A stretch of DNA of 43,418 nucleotides from Janthinobacterium lividum (GTDB lineage: Bacteria > Pseudomonadota > Gammaproteobacteria > Burkholderiales > Burkholderiaceae_D). Made by a program: the position numbers and the translations under genes. The stretch spans positions 1 to 43,418 of the forward strand of contig NZ_JAAOLY010000029.1 of NCBI RefSeq assembly GCF_011601275.1, given 5' to 3'. This document shows, piece after piece, positions 1-8,560 of the stretch. Position 1 is the first letter of the stretch. Each line of letters starts with the position of its first letter. Below the pieces are notes generated by a model. That model was not told the origin of the DNA. It saw only the letters and a list, made by a program, of their open reading frames with translations, and searched no databases.

Positions 1-77
1 TACTGGCTGCCGGCTTCGCTGACCATGCGCACAGCGCGCTCGATGACTTCGGGGGAATACTTCGGTTGCTTTTTCAT
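1..77 (-). pseudogene. IS3-family transposase OrfA, N-terminal fragment (runs off window)
   Basis: Read on the minus strand from ATG at 77, the first 25 codons give MKKQPKYSPEVIERAVRMVS and onward, the familiar start of IS3-family OrfA (HTH_Tnp_1). The reading frame is open to the window edge, so it is either the start of a whole element lying to the left or a remnant. An 8-bp inverted repeat (79-86 / 96-103) lies just upstream of the start. Family recognition is by eye; completeness cannot be judged from here. Confidence 0.7.
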
Positions 78-117
78 AGCTCCATTTTCTCAAAGAATGG
101 AGCCTCTACAAAACCCG

Positions 118-226
118 GGGCGATTCAGATCGCATGAGTAAATGGCTCTGGGTGGTCGAACGCACACTGGGCTGGCTGCACCGCTTCCGCCGCCTGCGTA
201 CATACGGAAACCAAGAAGTTAGCTAA
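118..226 (+). pseudogene. IS5-family transposase C-terminal remnant
   Basis: The plus strand reads SKWLWVVERTLGWLHRFRRL, closely matching the C-terminal WVVERTxxWLxxFRRL signature of IS5-family DDE transposases (DDE_Tnp_1_2 type). Only about 30 codons remain, from an ATG at 134 to TAA at 224-226, and the last residues no longer resemble the family, so the IS-derived DNA probably ends near 200. It is a scar wedged between the IS3 fragment and the 3' end of the Avs-like gene, which suggests nested insertions and deletion at this edge. Confidence 0.65.
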
Positions 227-338
227 CGCTCTTGATGTGCAATCCCTTTGAAACTAGAGCGTCACGTACCTTTTGCGACACCTTGCTCTCATTGGCGGCA
301 TCGCATAGATGTCGAGGTCCGATGTAGCTGATAGCCCA

Positions 339-3300
339 TCAGGCCTTCAGCTTATCAAGTTGATCCGCGCTGGGTGCATGAAAATCAGTCCGCGTGCCAA
401 ATGACGTCAAGGTACCGGCATCCATCGCGAAGGCCGTGGTGTGATACAGGCTCCCTCCGAATCCACCTCTAGAGACGCCAAAATCTTGGCCTGCATACAC
501 GTTCTTCTCGCCGGCCAGCACCCATACGGGTTCTAGACCAGCACTCGCAAGCTTCGTCAGGAAGTAGTCGCTGGATACGACGCCGGCTCCTGAACCGCGC
601 GAACGCAGTGAGGGGCCCTGCCAACGAAGAGTGCCGCCGGCGTCGACGTACTCCGGAGCCTTGCCGCTGCGCAGGTGCAGATCCAGCACATTAATGACGC
701 CTGACGAGGGCAGGTAGAGCGAGAACCCGTCGTCGACCGAGTTGTCGTTGCCGCTGCCTTCAACGTTCAGTGATTCCACGATGCTGGCATACGGGATTTT
801 GATGCCAGCGCTGATGTTCTGTTCCAGCTCGATTTGCCGGGTGTCGCGCCACCCATGCTCTCCTAGGAAGGGGCTCAGCGAGTCGCTTTCCCGCAGACGA
901 GACGCGTCGCCCCGATGCCTGCCGAGCAGTTCCTTTGCTAGCTGGGGACCGTTGCCTAAAGCGGTGACCAGGCAGCTGATGCGCGACCAAGCATCCGCAT
1001 GCGTGCGCCGCCCCTGGCCCGGCACTATCCAGCGACGAAAGCCGTAAACCGTTAGCCAACCTTCGCCGTCGGGGCTGGCAACCTCGATTTGACCGACTTC
1101 ATTGCACAGGTCGCTTTCTACGTGCAACCATGCCAGGAGTAGGTCGGTATCGCCAGATGGTAGTCGGGGTGCAGATGGAGTCCACCATGTGACCGGTGCA
1201 GATTTCCAGCCTGTTTCGAGGGTGCTTCGAACGAGCAGCGACGGGTCCAGGTCCCTCTTCATGTCGCGGTCTCGAGGGCCCGGCTCGAATGCCCTGAGCC
1301 TACCTTCGTCTTCCCAAGAACACATCGCAAGGTTGTCAGTCATACGGGTTGCTGCCTCTGCGAGCGCGATGTACTGGTACTTCTTGCCGATGCGCTCCAC
1401 TCGATGCTTACCCATACGGTCGTGGCTGATACTCCCGCCCCTCTCAAACTGCTCGAAGAGCTCCTCGGTCCACCCGAGCAGATGCGCTCGCTCGCAAATC
1501 CATCGTCGTACAGGGCCATAGTCGGGCTCCGGCGGGCGCCTGTTGTCATCGCTCATCCGCGTTGATTCAAGAAGGAAGTGCTCGGCGAATTCGGCGTATT
1601 CGGTGCGCAACGCCTCCGACAGCGCCTCCTTGAAGACATCGTTGGCTCTCCCGACCTCGGCCAATAGGCGCTCGGACTCCCGCCTGCTCGCTGCGCTGAA
1701 GGAGCCGCGCATGGGCCGCAGCCGGTAATCGACCGTCAGCCGGCGCAGCGCAAGGTAGGCTTCTGCCTGCTCGGTGGTCACCTTGTCCATGAGCGCGTCC
1801 TGCCAGTGTTCGAAGAGTTCCTTCGTAGTGCTGCCAGCATGAGTGCGCGGCGCGTCTATGATGCCGTGCAGCCAGTTGCGCAAAGTGTAGTTGCCGAAGT
1901 CACCGTGTTGGTCCGTGGAAGAGCAAATCGAATCGCCGTAGCCACGGCCTCGGTACTTCTTGAGGTCCTCGTCCGTAACAGTTTCCAGCGGCCATGCTGA
2001 CTTGAACTTTGCCCTGCATGCATCGAGGTTGATCTGCGCGGGCAGCTCCCCTGCAGCTTGGGCGTAGAGCAGGATACCAAAGGCGTAGTCGCGAGTCATG
2101 AGGTTAAGCGGCGGCTGCTTACCTTCAGTAAAGTAGTTTTTCCAGACAGATGCGGCGAGCACACCGCAACGTGTTCGGTCCGTGCCCTGCATTGCCGCGC
2201 CGTAGCAGGCAGCGAGAAGGCGTTCTGTGATGTATGGGTCGTCGACGCCGGCAAATTGGTCCACGAGCGCAGCTGCGTGACCGAGCTTACAGGACAGGAG
2301 GTTCACGAGGGCCTTGGTGGCGCGGTCACGAACGGCCCGGTTGCTGGTAGACAAGAACCAGGTCAGCGTGACCGTCGCGAGCCGGAGACGTTTCTCGTCG
2401 ACTTCGCTGGCGTTGGCCTCCCAAGCCCAGTCGATGAGCGAGGCGACGGCACCGCCCTCGTCCAGGTCATCTACGGCCAGGAACACCGACCACACAGCGT
2501 CCCTCTGCGGCATTGGACCCGGCCACAGTTTGTTGTGTAGCCAGTTGGCATTGAACAAATTCTCAGGCTCGGTGCTTACGAGCAGCATCAAGCCGTAGGC
2601 CGAGCGGCCAGTGACCTCGCAGAGCTTGTCTACCCATCCGGCCGTCCGGCTTGTGAACGCCGTCGGGCTTCGCCACGCCAGCGAACTCTCAAAAGCGTCG
2701 AGGAGAGACGGGTCGTCGATGGCCTCCTCGGACAAGACATCGAAGATTTCGAGGTTGAACTCTTCCGGCAGTTGCACTGCCAGGGCCTCGATGACCCCGG
2801 CAAACCGCCAGCTTTCATACGGCTCGAAGTAAGCGGCCAGCGGCGCGCGCCGGAACGAGCCATCTACGTCTGTGCGGTCGATCTGGCTGATGAGCCGTTT
2901 GGCACGTAGGTGGTCCGACAATCGTTCGAACGTGAATCGGATGATTTCTTTTTGGGAGCCGTCTGACTGCCACTCGACGTCCTGCGTGAGCACGCCTTCA
3001 GACATGAAGGCTGAAAAGAGGCTACGCTCCGTATAGCCGCCCGAGCTGTGAGCGCTTTCCAGCAGCGTGATGGTGTCTTCCATGGACAGGCTTCCACCGT
3101 CGCCCTGGACCGCGCACGCTTCCAGGAACTGCTCCAACGCCTTGCGCGGAATCGTCAGCTCGGGGATGAGCTTCAGCTCCCTCTGGACTTTGTTCGCCAC
3201 TGCGGTCAGGTAGAAGTCGAAGATGGCGGTAACGCCGTCCATACCCTTGGGCAGTTGCTTCAGACCCTCGGCGTCGAGATACTCGCAGCAGGTTCGAAGG

Positions 3301-4832
3301 AACAGTGGGTTCTCGAACTCCCTGGCCAGGTTCGGAGAGCTGGGTCGCGCGATGCCACGTCGGTCGAGGTAGGCCTTTGCTGCGGCGCCGGCGTGGCCTG
3401 CGAAACCGGGATGCACGACGCGCGCGAGCTCCTTAAGCGGGAGGAAGCGGAAGTAGGTGCTGCGAATGGTCAACACCAGTGCTAGCCGAGGGAACTTCTG
3501 TACCAGCCGGATGAACCCGGACAAGCGCGTCTCCCAAAGCGCGATGCCATGTCGCTCGTTGAGGGCATCTATGGCCAGTACTGCCCTGCAATCAGCGGCC
3601 TCTGCTGCGGCGTCGAGCGCGCCGAGGAAGTTGGCGTTGGTGACTTGGGCCAAATCAAGCTGACCACGGATTTGCTCCCAGGGGTCCCCATCGGTGAGGC
3701 TTCCGCTGAGGATCAGGATGAAGGGACAAGCTGCCTCAAGCTGCTTGTGTCCGAAGTCAGCGACGAGGTGGGATTTGCCGATGCCGCCTGGGCCCGAGAT
3801 GACCAGTTCCCGCTTGTTCATGAGCTGCCAGCGCTCGCTCGCAATCTCATCGCGGACACGGTCGACCGCCGAGTAGAGGTCGAAGAGGTCCTTGCGAGGG
3901 AGGTAACGGCTCTTGTCGGAAACCTTGTCTTGGACCTCGGCCAGTGCTTCGGAGATGCTGTCGATGGCTGCGACCGCTAAGGCCGCCCAGCTCTCCAGCG
4001 GCACCGATGCCTCCAACGCTGCGGGAGGTGCATCAAGGCTTTGCAGAAGCAATTCGCAGGTGTGTCGTACTCGGTCGGCAATCGTCAACAGCTTTTCGCG
4101 CGACAAGCTACCGGCCGCTCCGTCCATCTTGTACGTAATCTCGGCAGCCCAGGTCGCGGGCATCGCGAGTAGTTCTGGATCGCGAGCCACCGCTTGCAAG
4201 GCCTGCTGGATGGGCAGCTCCACGTGACTTTCGGGGCTGTAGCGTTCACCCAGATTGTGGCGCTGTACGTCGAGCTTGTCGCGAAACCAAGCCGAGCTGA
4301 ACTTGACCGAATCGAACCAGTAGCGTGCCCGTCCAGAGTACATGGGGTCGTCGCGCCCAAGGCGCTCGCCGACGCTGGATGCGCTCCAGAGTTCGATTTC
4401 GATGGTGCGCCCGCTGGCTGCTGCGTCGTCGACGCCTTTCTTGCGCCACCTCTCATAGCGCTGAACTTCGCTGGCCTTCCGGCCCGATCGGTTGTCACGC
4501 AGGTCGACGGGCAGGCACACGACGAATTTCGTCAGCTGTGGATGGGCGCTAAGGGCTCGCTTCAACGAATCGACCAGGTCACCTACTTGTCCGTCCTCGA
4601 AACCGCCGATGAAGTATTTCGCTTGCCAGCCAACTTCGTGACCGTCCGCATAGGCTCGGTAGCACTCGAGCCCTTGGTCTGCCCCTGGGCCCTTGCGGAT
4701 GAACCGAGAGCCCGCCGCCGGGTCTTCCAGGGCTGCCAGCTGACAGCAGAGTTCTTCGAAGCCGCCGTTCTGAGTTCCTCGATGTTCCCGAATACGTCTA
4801 AAGTCCAAGTTCAACGCCAACACTGCCTCCAT
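339..4832 (-). CDS. Avs-like antiphage STAND NTPase with N-terminal Mrr/Cap4-type nuclease
   Basis: This 1497-residue protein has the layout of AVAST (Avs) antiviral sensors. Residues 1-160 form a PD-(D/E)xK nuclease of Mrr/Cap4 type: the HRGTQNGGFEELCCQLA start, D52 in GADQGLECY and the QAKYF box (Q70, K72). A STAND ATPase core follows with Walker A GPGGIGKS (347-354), Walker B RAVLAIDALNE (416-426) and an arginine in LTIRSTY (457). The remaining ~1000 residues are helical, as in the target-binding repeat domain. In known Avs proteins, binding of phage terminase or portal triggers oligomerisation and DNA cleavage; the target here cannot be read from sequence. The ATG at 4832 lacks a Shine-Dalgarno. 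A GGAGG overlaps that codon, so TTG at 4820, five bases behind GGAGG, is a plausible true start. The TGA stop is followed by 39 open in-frame codons (see findings). It stands alone, bounded by IS remnants. The exact Avs subtype (2 or 4) is uncertain. Confidence 0.8.
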   Translation of the reverse strand: MEAVLALNLDFRRIREHRGTQNGGFEELCCQLAALEDPAAGSRFIRKGPGADQGLECYRAYADGHEVGWQAKYFIGGFEDGQVGDLVDSLKRALSAHPQLTKFVVCLPVDLRDNRSGRKASEVQRYERWRKKGVDDAAASGRTIEIELWSASSVGERLGRDDPMYSGRARYWFDSVKFSSAWFRDKLDVQRHNLGERYSPESHVELPIQQALQAVARDPELLAMPATWAAEITYKMDGAAGSLSREKLLTIADRVRHTCELLLQSLDAPPAALEASVPLESWAALAVAAIDSISEALAEVQDKVSDKSRYLPRKDLFDLYSAVDRVRDEIASERWQLMNKRELVISGPGGIGKSHLVADFGHKQLEAACPFILILSGSLTDGDPWEQIRGQLDLAQVTNANFLGALDAAAEAADCRAVLAIDALNERHGIALWETRLSGFIRLVQKFPRLALVLTIRSTYFRFLPLKELARVVHPGFAGHAGAAAKAYLDRRGIARPSSPNLAREFENPLFLRTCCEYLDAEGLKQLPKGMDGVTAIFDFYLTAVANKVQRELKLIPELTIPRKALEQFLEACAVQGDGGSLSMEDTITLLESAHSSGGYTERSLFSAFMSEGVLTQDVEWQSDGSQKEIIRFTFERLSDHLRAKRLISQIDRTDVDGSFRRAPLAAYFEPYESWRFAGVIEALAVQLPEEFNLEIFDVLSEEAIDDPSLLDAFESSLAWRSPTAFTSRTAGWVDKLCEVTGRSAYGLMLLVSTEPENLFNANWLHNKLWPGPMPQRDAVWSVFLAVDDLDEGGAVASLIDWAWEANASEVDEKRLRLATVTLTWFLSTSNRAVRDRATKALVNLLSCKLGHAAALVDQFAGVDDPYITERLLAACYGAAMQGTDRTRCGVLAASVWKNYFTEGKQPPLNLMTRDYAFGILLYAQAAGELPAQINLDACRAKFKSAWPLETVTDEDLKKYRGRGYGDSICSSTDQHGDFGNYTLRNWLHGIIDAPRTHAGSTTKELFEHWQDALMDKVTTEQAEAYLALRRLTVDYRLRPMRGSFSAASRRESERLLAEVGRANDVFKEALSEALRTEYAEFAEHFLLESTRMSDDNRRPPEPDYGPVRRWICERAHLLGWTEELFEQFERGGSISHDRMGKHRVERIGKKYQYIALAEAATRMTDNLAMCSWEDEGRLRAFEPGPRDRDMKRDLDPSLLVRSTLETGWKSAPVTWWTPSAPRLPSGDTDLLLAWLHVESDLCNEVGQIEVASPDGEGWLTVYGFRRWIVPGQGRRTHADAWSRISCLVTALGNGPQLAKELLGRHRGDASRLRESDSLSPFLGEHGWRDTRQIELEQNISAGIKIPYASIVESLNVEGSGNDNSVDDGFSLYLPSSGVINVLDLHLRSGKAPEYVDAGGTLRWQGPSLRSRGSGAGVVSSDYFLTKLASAGLEPVWVLAGEKNVYAGQDFGVSRGGFGGSLYHTTAFAMDAGTLTSFGTRTDFHAPSADQLDKLKA

Positions 4833-5082
4833 TTATTTTTAGGCGCTATCCAAACTCAGCTATGACCGTCGTTCCAGCGATTGCTTACGCTGAAAAAGTA
4901 GAAGCTAGAGTTAACCTACGTAGAGTCCGCTCTTAGGCGTTAACCGACCAAGAGCATAACAAATTGCCAATCAGAAAAACTCACGCATTGTCACATGCTT
5001 GTGCGAAAGTCCGCTTGGGGCGAAAGCCATCTGCCAGCATCGAGTCGCTGCAGCCATCAACTCTGGTGGCAATAGCCAGGCC

Positions 5083-5251
5083 AATCTGGAGACGACCTTG
5101 CTCAACTATTTAAAACTTTACAACCACCTCATTCCACAACGGGCCATCGGTGCAAAACACCCACCCAGGCGCTCAAGGAATGGCAGCAAGAGAAGCCGGA
5201 GCTATCCGTAAAGCGCTATTATGATAAAACCGGCCTGGACAGTGTCAGTCA
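5083..5251 (+). pseudogene. IS481-family transposase C-terminal remnant, frameshifted
   Basis: One frame gives NLETTLLNYLKLYNHLIPQR and a second gives TPTQALKEWQQEKPELSVKR followed by YYDKTGLDS. Joined, they match the C-terminus of IS481-family transposases (LLNYLKLYNHxIPQRALGxKTPxQALKEWQxEKPELFxKRVYxxxGLD). The frame changes around 5157-5162 in a run of A and C, so at least one indel has occurred. The N-terminal two thirds and the terminal repeats are gone. The element is dead; it marks past insertion between the Avs-like gene and the next genes. Confidence 0.75.
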
Positions 5252-5338
5252 TGGTTGCGATGCATCGTATGCCCGTGAGGGCGGCAAGTTGACGATTTTT
5301 TACAGTTCACTGCACTGGCCTGGTTAAATCGGATCGCT

Positions 5339-5596
5339 TTGCCCCGCTCAACCGGTATCCACGTCCTGACAATTCGTGCCAGTGACACCACTGCCGACCG
5401 CGGTGTACTGCCGAATAAGGAAGAGCGCGGTCACTACGGTACATGCGTGGTCCACATCAAAGGCTCGCGCCACAAGGATATGCTAGATGCCGGTAGTGAA
5501 CAATTGAAGGCCAAAATTGTATCCGCCATCGATACTTTCCTCGCTCCAGCGCAGCATCCTAAATACGCTTGCGACCGAGACTCAAAGCTCGAATAA
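5339..5596 (+). CDS. unrecognised orphan ORF, probably a C-terminal gene fragment
   Basis: An 85-residue frame whose central part (RGVLPNKEERGHYGTCVVHI, then SAIDTFLAP) looks like real coding sequence. The first ~15 residues fit less well, and the phase in front also looks protein-like, so this may be the 3' tail of a longer gene that lost its 5' part when the neighbouring IS481 copy decayed. I do not recognise the family. No convincing ribosome site precedes the ATG. It could equally be non-functional debris. Confidence 0.3.
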   Translation: MPRSTGIHVLTIRASDTTADRGVLPNKEERGHYGTCVVHIKGSRHKDMLDAGSEQLKAKIVSAIDTFLAPAQHPKYACDRDSKLE

Positions 5597-5689
5597 TGTT
5601 CAGGCGATTATTTTGATATTGCAAAGTCCGCCATGGGACGGAACTTGCCGATGACGACAACCGGACAGAAGCGGCCAGCGCAACTAATC

Positions 5690-5975
5690 CCTTAATCACC
5701 ATCACTCTTCGCATATGATGAAACCGATGGAAAAGCCAAGGATACGGCGTAGCCGAGTATCTTGCCATTGCGTTCGAGAGCGAACCACGGTAACTGCGCG
5801 CCGACAGAGGCACGGTGTAACCCAGAGCCAGGGAGATGGCCAGGTTGACGGAACTCGCCACCAGGTCCCTCAGGGCGGAAATTTGCAAGGCATCGCTAGC
5901 CAGCGCGTTGCGCGTCAGGTTGCTGTCAATGCCCAGCACAGGCAGGCGCCGACAATGTCGATCGCGCCTCATGGC
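5690..5975 (-). pseudogene. EamA/DMT-family transporter remnant with frameshifts
   Basis: The minus strand holds GACLCWA, then after a one-base shift IDSNLTRNALASDALQISAL and VASSVNLAISLALG, then in another frame LGYAVSLAF. In order, these match the middle of EamA-type drug/metabolite transporters (GACLxWGIDNNLTR...D...I..LKGLVAGxVNLxLALxLG...LGYGxSL). At least two indels are needed to connect them, and both ends of the protein are missing. No function is expected. It lies between the IS481 scar and a small hypothetical gene, again pointing to erosion of this segment. Confidence 0.55.
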
Positions 5976-5983
5976 ACGCCAAG

Positions 5984-6436
5984 CTAAGCAGGGAATATCC
6001 TTTGAAATGACTGGCAATCTTCGACGAGCGAAACATTGTCGGGCCCTCCTAGACCTAGCCCATCTACTACTTTCCCATCGGGCGTAACGTAGAGGGGAAA
6101 CTCATTATCTTCGTCGCCATCTTTTCTAAAAAAAACTTCTCTTATCGGTACAAAGCTCCATTGGACATGTGCCCCATCGTGGACAGGGATAAGAAGGAAG
6201 ATATCAAGCAGCTTTCGCTTTTCGTCTATGTTCGCATGCTTACAAAACGACAGCGCATCGTTATGTCTCCAGAAAATTGAGGTCTGTGGCAACCAGCCAT
6301 TTTCATGCCTAATTGCGTAACTCATGACAACGTAAATCACCCCTACGTGAAGTGTGACCGCTCTCCATGTTGACACGCCAGGTCCGGTCGCAAAAGGGAA
6401 TCTAGGGAGCTCATGCTCCTGCTGTGTGGTTAGCAT
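5984..6436 (-). CDS. hypothetical protein (150 aa)
   Basis: An uninterrupted 150-residue frame with balanced composition: a middle section of charged and aromatic residues (IFLLIPVHDGAHVQWSFVPI) and a C-terminal part PLYVTPDGKVVDGLGLGGPD. No signal peptide, membrane span or motif that I can name. The ATG at 6436 has only a weak GGTGA upstream; an alternative in-frame ATG lies 37 codons in. It is convergent with the EamA remnant and divergent from the XRE regulator at 6526, so it could be a partner of that regulator, but this is only positional. Confidence 0.5.
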   Translation of the reverse strand: MLTTQQEHELPRFPFATGPGVSTWRAVTLHVGVIYVVMSYAIRHENGWLPQTSIFWRHNDALSFCKHANIDEKRKLLDIFLLIPVHDGAHVQWSFVPIREVFFRKDGDEDNEFPLYVTPDGKVVDGLGLGGPDNVSLVEDCQSFQRIFPA

Positions 6437-6525
6437 TTCAATTTTTCACCAACAATGAACACTATAGATTGTAGCCCTAAAGTGCGCGGCGTGAGTACAT
6501 CGTGTATTTTGCACTGGACCAATGT

Positions 6526-6837
6526 ATGGGTTTACTTGAACGCTTCGGCGCGGGCCTACAGAAGGCACGGAAGAGCCGCGGATTTACCCAGGAGGACTTT
6601 TCGATTGTATCCAGTCGAACTTACCTTAGTAGCTTGGAGCGAGGACTGAAGGCGCCAACTATTTCAAAGATTGATGAAATATCATCGGTGATGGAAGTGC
6701 ACCCTCTATCGCTACTCGCACTCGCGTATTTGCCTGAAACAGACGAGGAGCGCAAAGAACTATGGGAGCGGGTCCATGCAGAAATACAGTCGTTTGACCG
6801 CATTTTTCCCGACAAGGGTGGTGCTGACGAAACTTAA
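6526..6837 (+). CDS. XRE-family helix-turn-helix regulator
   Basis: About 104 residues. The N-terminal ~65 form a Cro/CI-type HTH: GAGLQKARKSRGFTQEDF, then SSRTYLSSLERGLKAPTISK for the recognition helix, followed by a helical tail (PETDEERKELWERVHAEIQS). An in-frame GTG start at 6502 would add eight residues; I prefer ATG at 6526, which begins the first helix of the fold. It runs convergently into the end of the broken Fic gene and divergently from the 150-residue hypothetical gene. Such small XRE proteins often control toxin-antitoxin, phage or defence genes; the target here is unknown. Confidence 0.8.
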   Translation: MGLLERFGAGLQKARKSRGFTQEDFSIVSSRTYLSSLERGLKAPTISKIDEISSVMEVHPLSLLALAYLPETDEERKELWERVHAEIQSFDRIFPDKGGADET

Positions 6838-6877
6838 TTTGCGCCACTACGGCGAAAAATACCTTGTTTCACACAGA

Positions 6878-8439
6878 TCAAGAACGCTTCATGTTGATAA
6901 CAAAAGTAGCATCCACTGCTTCAGGCTGAAATACGTTCCTTACCGCCGCGACGACCGCCGCGGCTAACGAGGTAGCAGCGAGGTGAGGAAACTTTTTAAT
7001 TAGGTCGTTTGACACTGTCCAGCCATTGTCACGCACTGACCGGATGATTTGATCTAAATCAGAGTTCGGTCCCTCCAGCGAACCTTTGATGGCATGCCGT
7101 GCACGTTCAATGTCACGCTGAGAACTAGCTTCGTTGCTCATTTCTACTTCGATGGTGCACCTGATGATATTGCAGAGAAACTCGGACTGGTGTGTTAGGT
7201 CCGGGTAACGCCAGGTCGGCAGCGCATCGTCGTAAGCATCAAAATGGAAATTAGAGCGAACGCCATCTGGACAAGTGTATTCGTTACCGAAATGAAAGTC
7301 CTCTTGGTACATGCTTACCAAGGGCCGCGACAAGTTTTCCAGTGCACGACTATACCCTAACCGCTGCTGCGCCCTGTTAGTGATAGTTGCTGAGATCGGC
7401 AGGATGAAGGGGGCCGGTATAGCACCGTCTCTGCGCAGCATGTCATTGACCAAAAATCGAGAGATGCGGCCGTTTCCATCGCTCATCGGGTGAATATAAA
7501 CAAAGCCGAACGATGCGATCGATGCGCGCAATAACGATGATGTACCTGTAGTCTTGGCCAAGCACCGCTGGAGACCTACGAGCAATTCCATCGTTCGCTC
7601 TCATGGCGGTGCGATGTACTCGATGATATTCTCAACGCTGTGCGTATATCCGATGACGGCAGGTGATTGGCGAACGCCATAGCGCGTAGCAATGCCGAGG
7701 ATTTCACCTTGAATCTCGCTAAGTGCTTGTAGCGCGAGAGGATCACCATTTTGACCGCATCGGTGCTCCATGACCGCAGCGAAGCGCTTCACTCGATCGA
7801 CCTGTTTTTCCTCGTTCTCAATTGCAAAAGAGGCACGCCCCTCTTTGATGGAAAGCCATACGGCACTACGCGCCAAGATATCGGCACCAAACTGGATCTC
7901 GAGGGATTCAAGCGCTGCGGCGCAATTGAAGTGCTCTAGAGCACGAACAGCGTCAGTTCGCCGGATCGTTGGGCAGAAGTCACGGGTTCCAGGAAGATTA
8001 TCTCTAACACGCCAGCGCTGGGTGTTGGAAGCGCGGGATGCTACGACAAATTGATAGGATTTAGGGCGTCGACGTAATTTCAGGATGAGGTATCTTGCAC
8101 GTCGAGACGGCGGCCTGTGAGCCATTCAAACAGAAAGCCTGCGCGCCGGGCGTACGCGCCAGTAGGTTCGCTACGAATCCAGTCCTCCAGTACCGCCTGG
8201 TCGATTATCGAGAAGAGTCTCGCCAGAAACTCTAGATTGACCAGCTCATGCTTCAGGGCAAAAGAGAGATGACTGGCTGTTGTTGGATCCGGCCGAACAG
8301 TCCTGCTATATGTTTCTTTCCTGATTGAACTGATCACCGTTCGACGCAACTTGCCTACTTGACTTTCTACCGCGAGAGGCTGTACCTCCCGGATATCCAG
8401 CTGTTTAGCCAGCCACTTAAAACCTATGTAATCTGTCAT
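6878..8439 (-). pseudogene. fic: Fic-family AMP transferase gene, broken by two TGA stops and a frameshift
   Basis: Three consecutive minus-strand segments rebuild one class II Fic protein of about 520 residues. Segment 1 (8439-8080) carries the N-terminal domain seen in long Fic proteins and ends GRRLDVQDTSS-TGA; the next codons still read NYVDALN in frame. A frameshift near 8065-8072 then leads to the segment with RWRVRDNLPGT and the inhibitory helix motif SFAIEN ([S/T]xxxE[G/N]), which ends EYIAPP-TGA at 7603-7601. The same frame continues as ERTMELLVGLQRC and contains the catalytic loop HPMSDGNGRISR. An intact enzyme would transfer AMP to a target hydroxyl and be restrained by its own inhibitory helix. 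As it stands no full-length product can form; the 237-residue C-terminal part (ATG 7591) retains the active site without the inhibitory helix and could be translated separately. Confidence 0.8.
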
Positions 8440-8560
8440 TTTTCAGTTAAACCGCTCACTTTTTATATAAAAAATAGTGCCACGCAAAAAATATGATTAT
8501 TAAATTGCATTCTTACAAACACTTCGATGCCTAAAATGCAAATAATCTGAACATCTCAAC
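8440..8560. other. AT-rich intergenic spacer with TGCA-core motifs
   Basis: This spacer is much more AT-rich than the surroundings and contains TAAATTGCATTC (8501-8512) and TAAAATGCAAATA (8532-8544), which resemble the TTTTATGCAAA repeats at the right transposon end. It also has to contain the promoter of the Fic gene on the minus strand. No terminator is obvious. Confidence 0.35.

Noticed and set aside
5339..5596. Assignment of the 85-residue frame to a lipase or type VI effector tail
   Set aside because: The RGVLP...RGHYGTCVVH segment felt faintly familiar, but I could not name a family with confidence.
6470..6500. TGTAGCCCTAAAGTGCGCGG as a possible left transposon terminus
   Set aside because: It shares TGTAG and AAAGTGCG with the right end but lacks GGAC at the right spacing. 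The five bases before it (TAGAT) do not match those after 13782 (TCTTC), and no TGCAAA sites follow.
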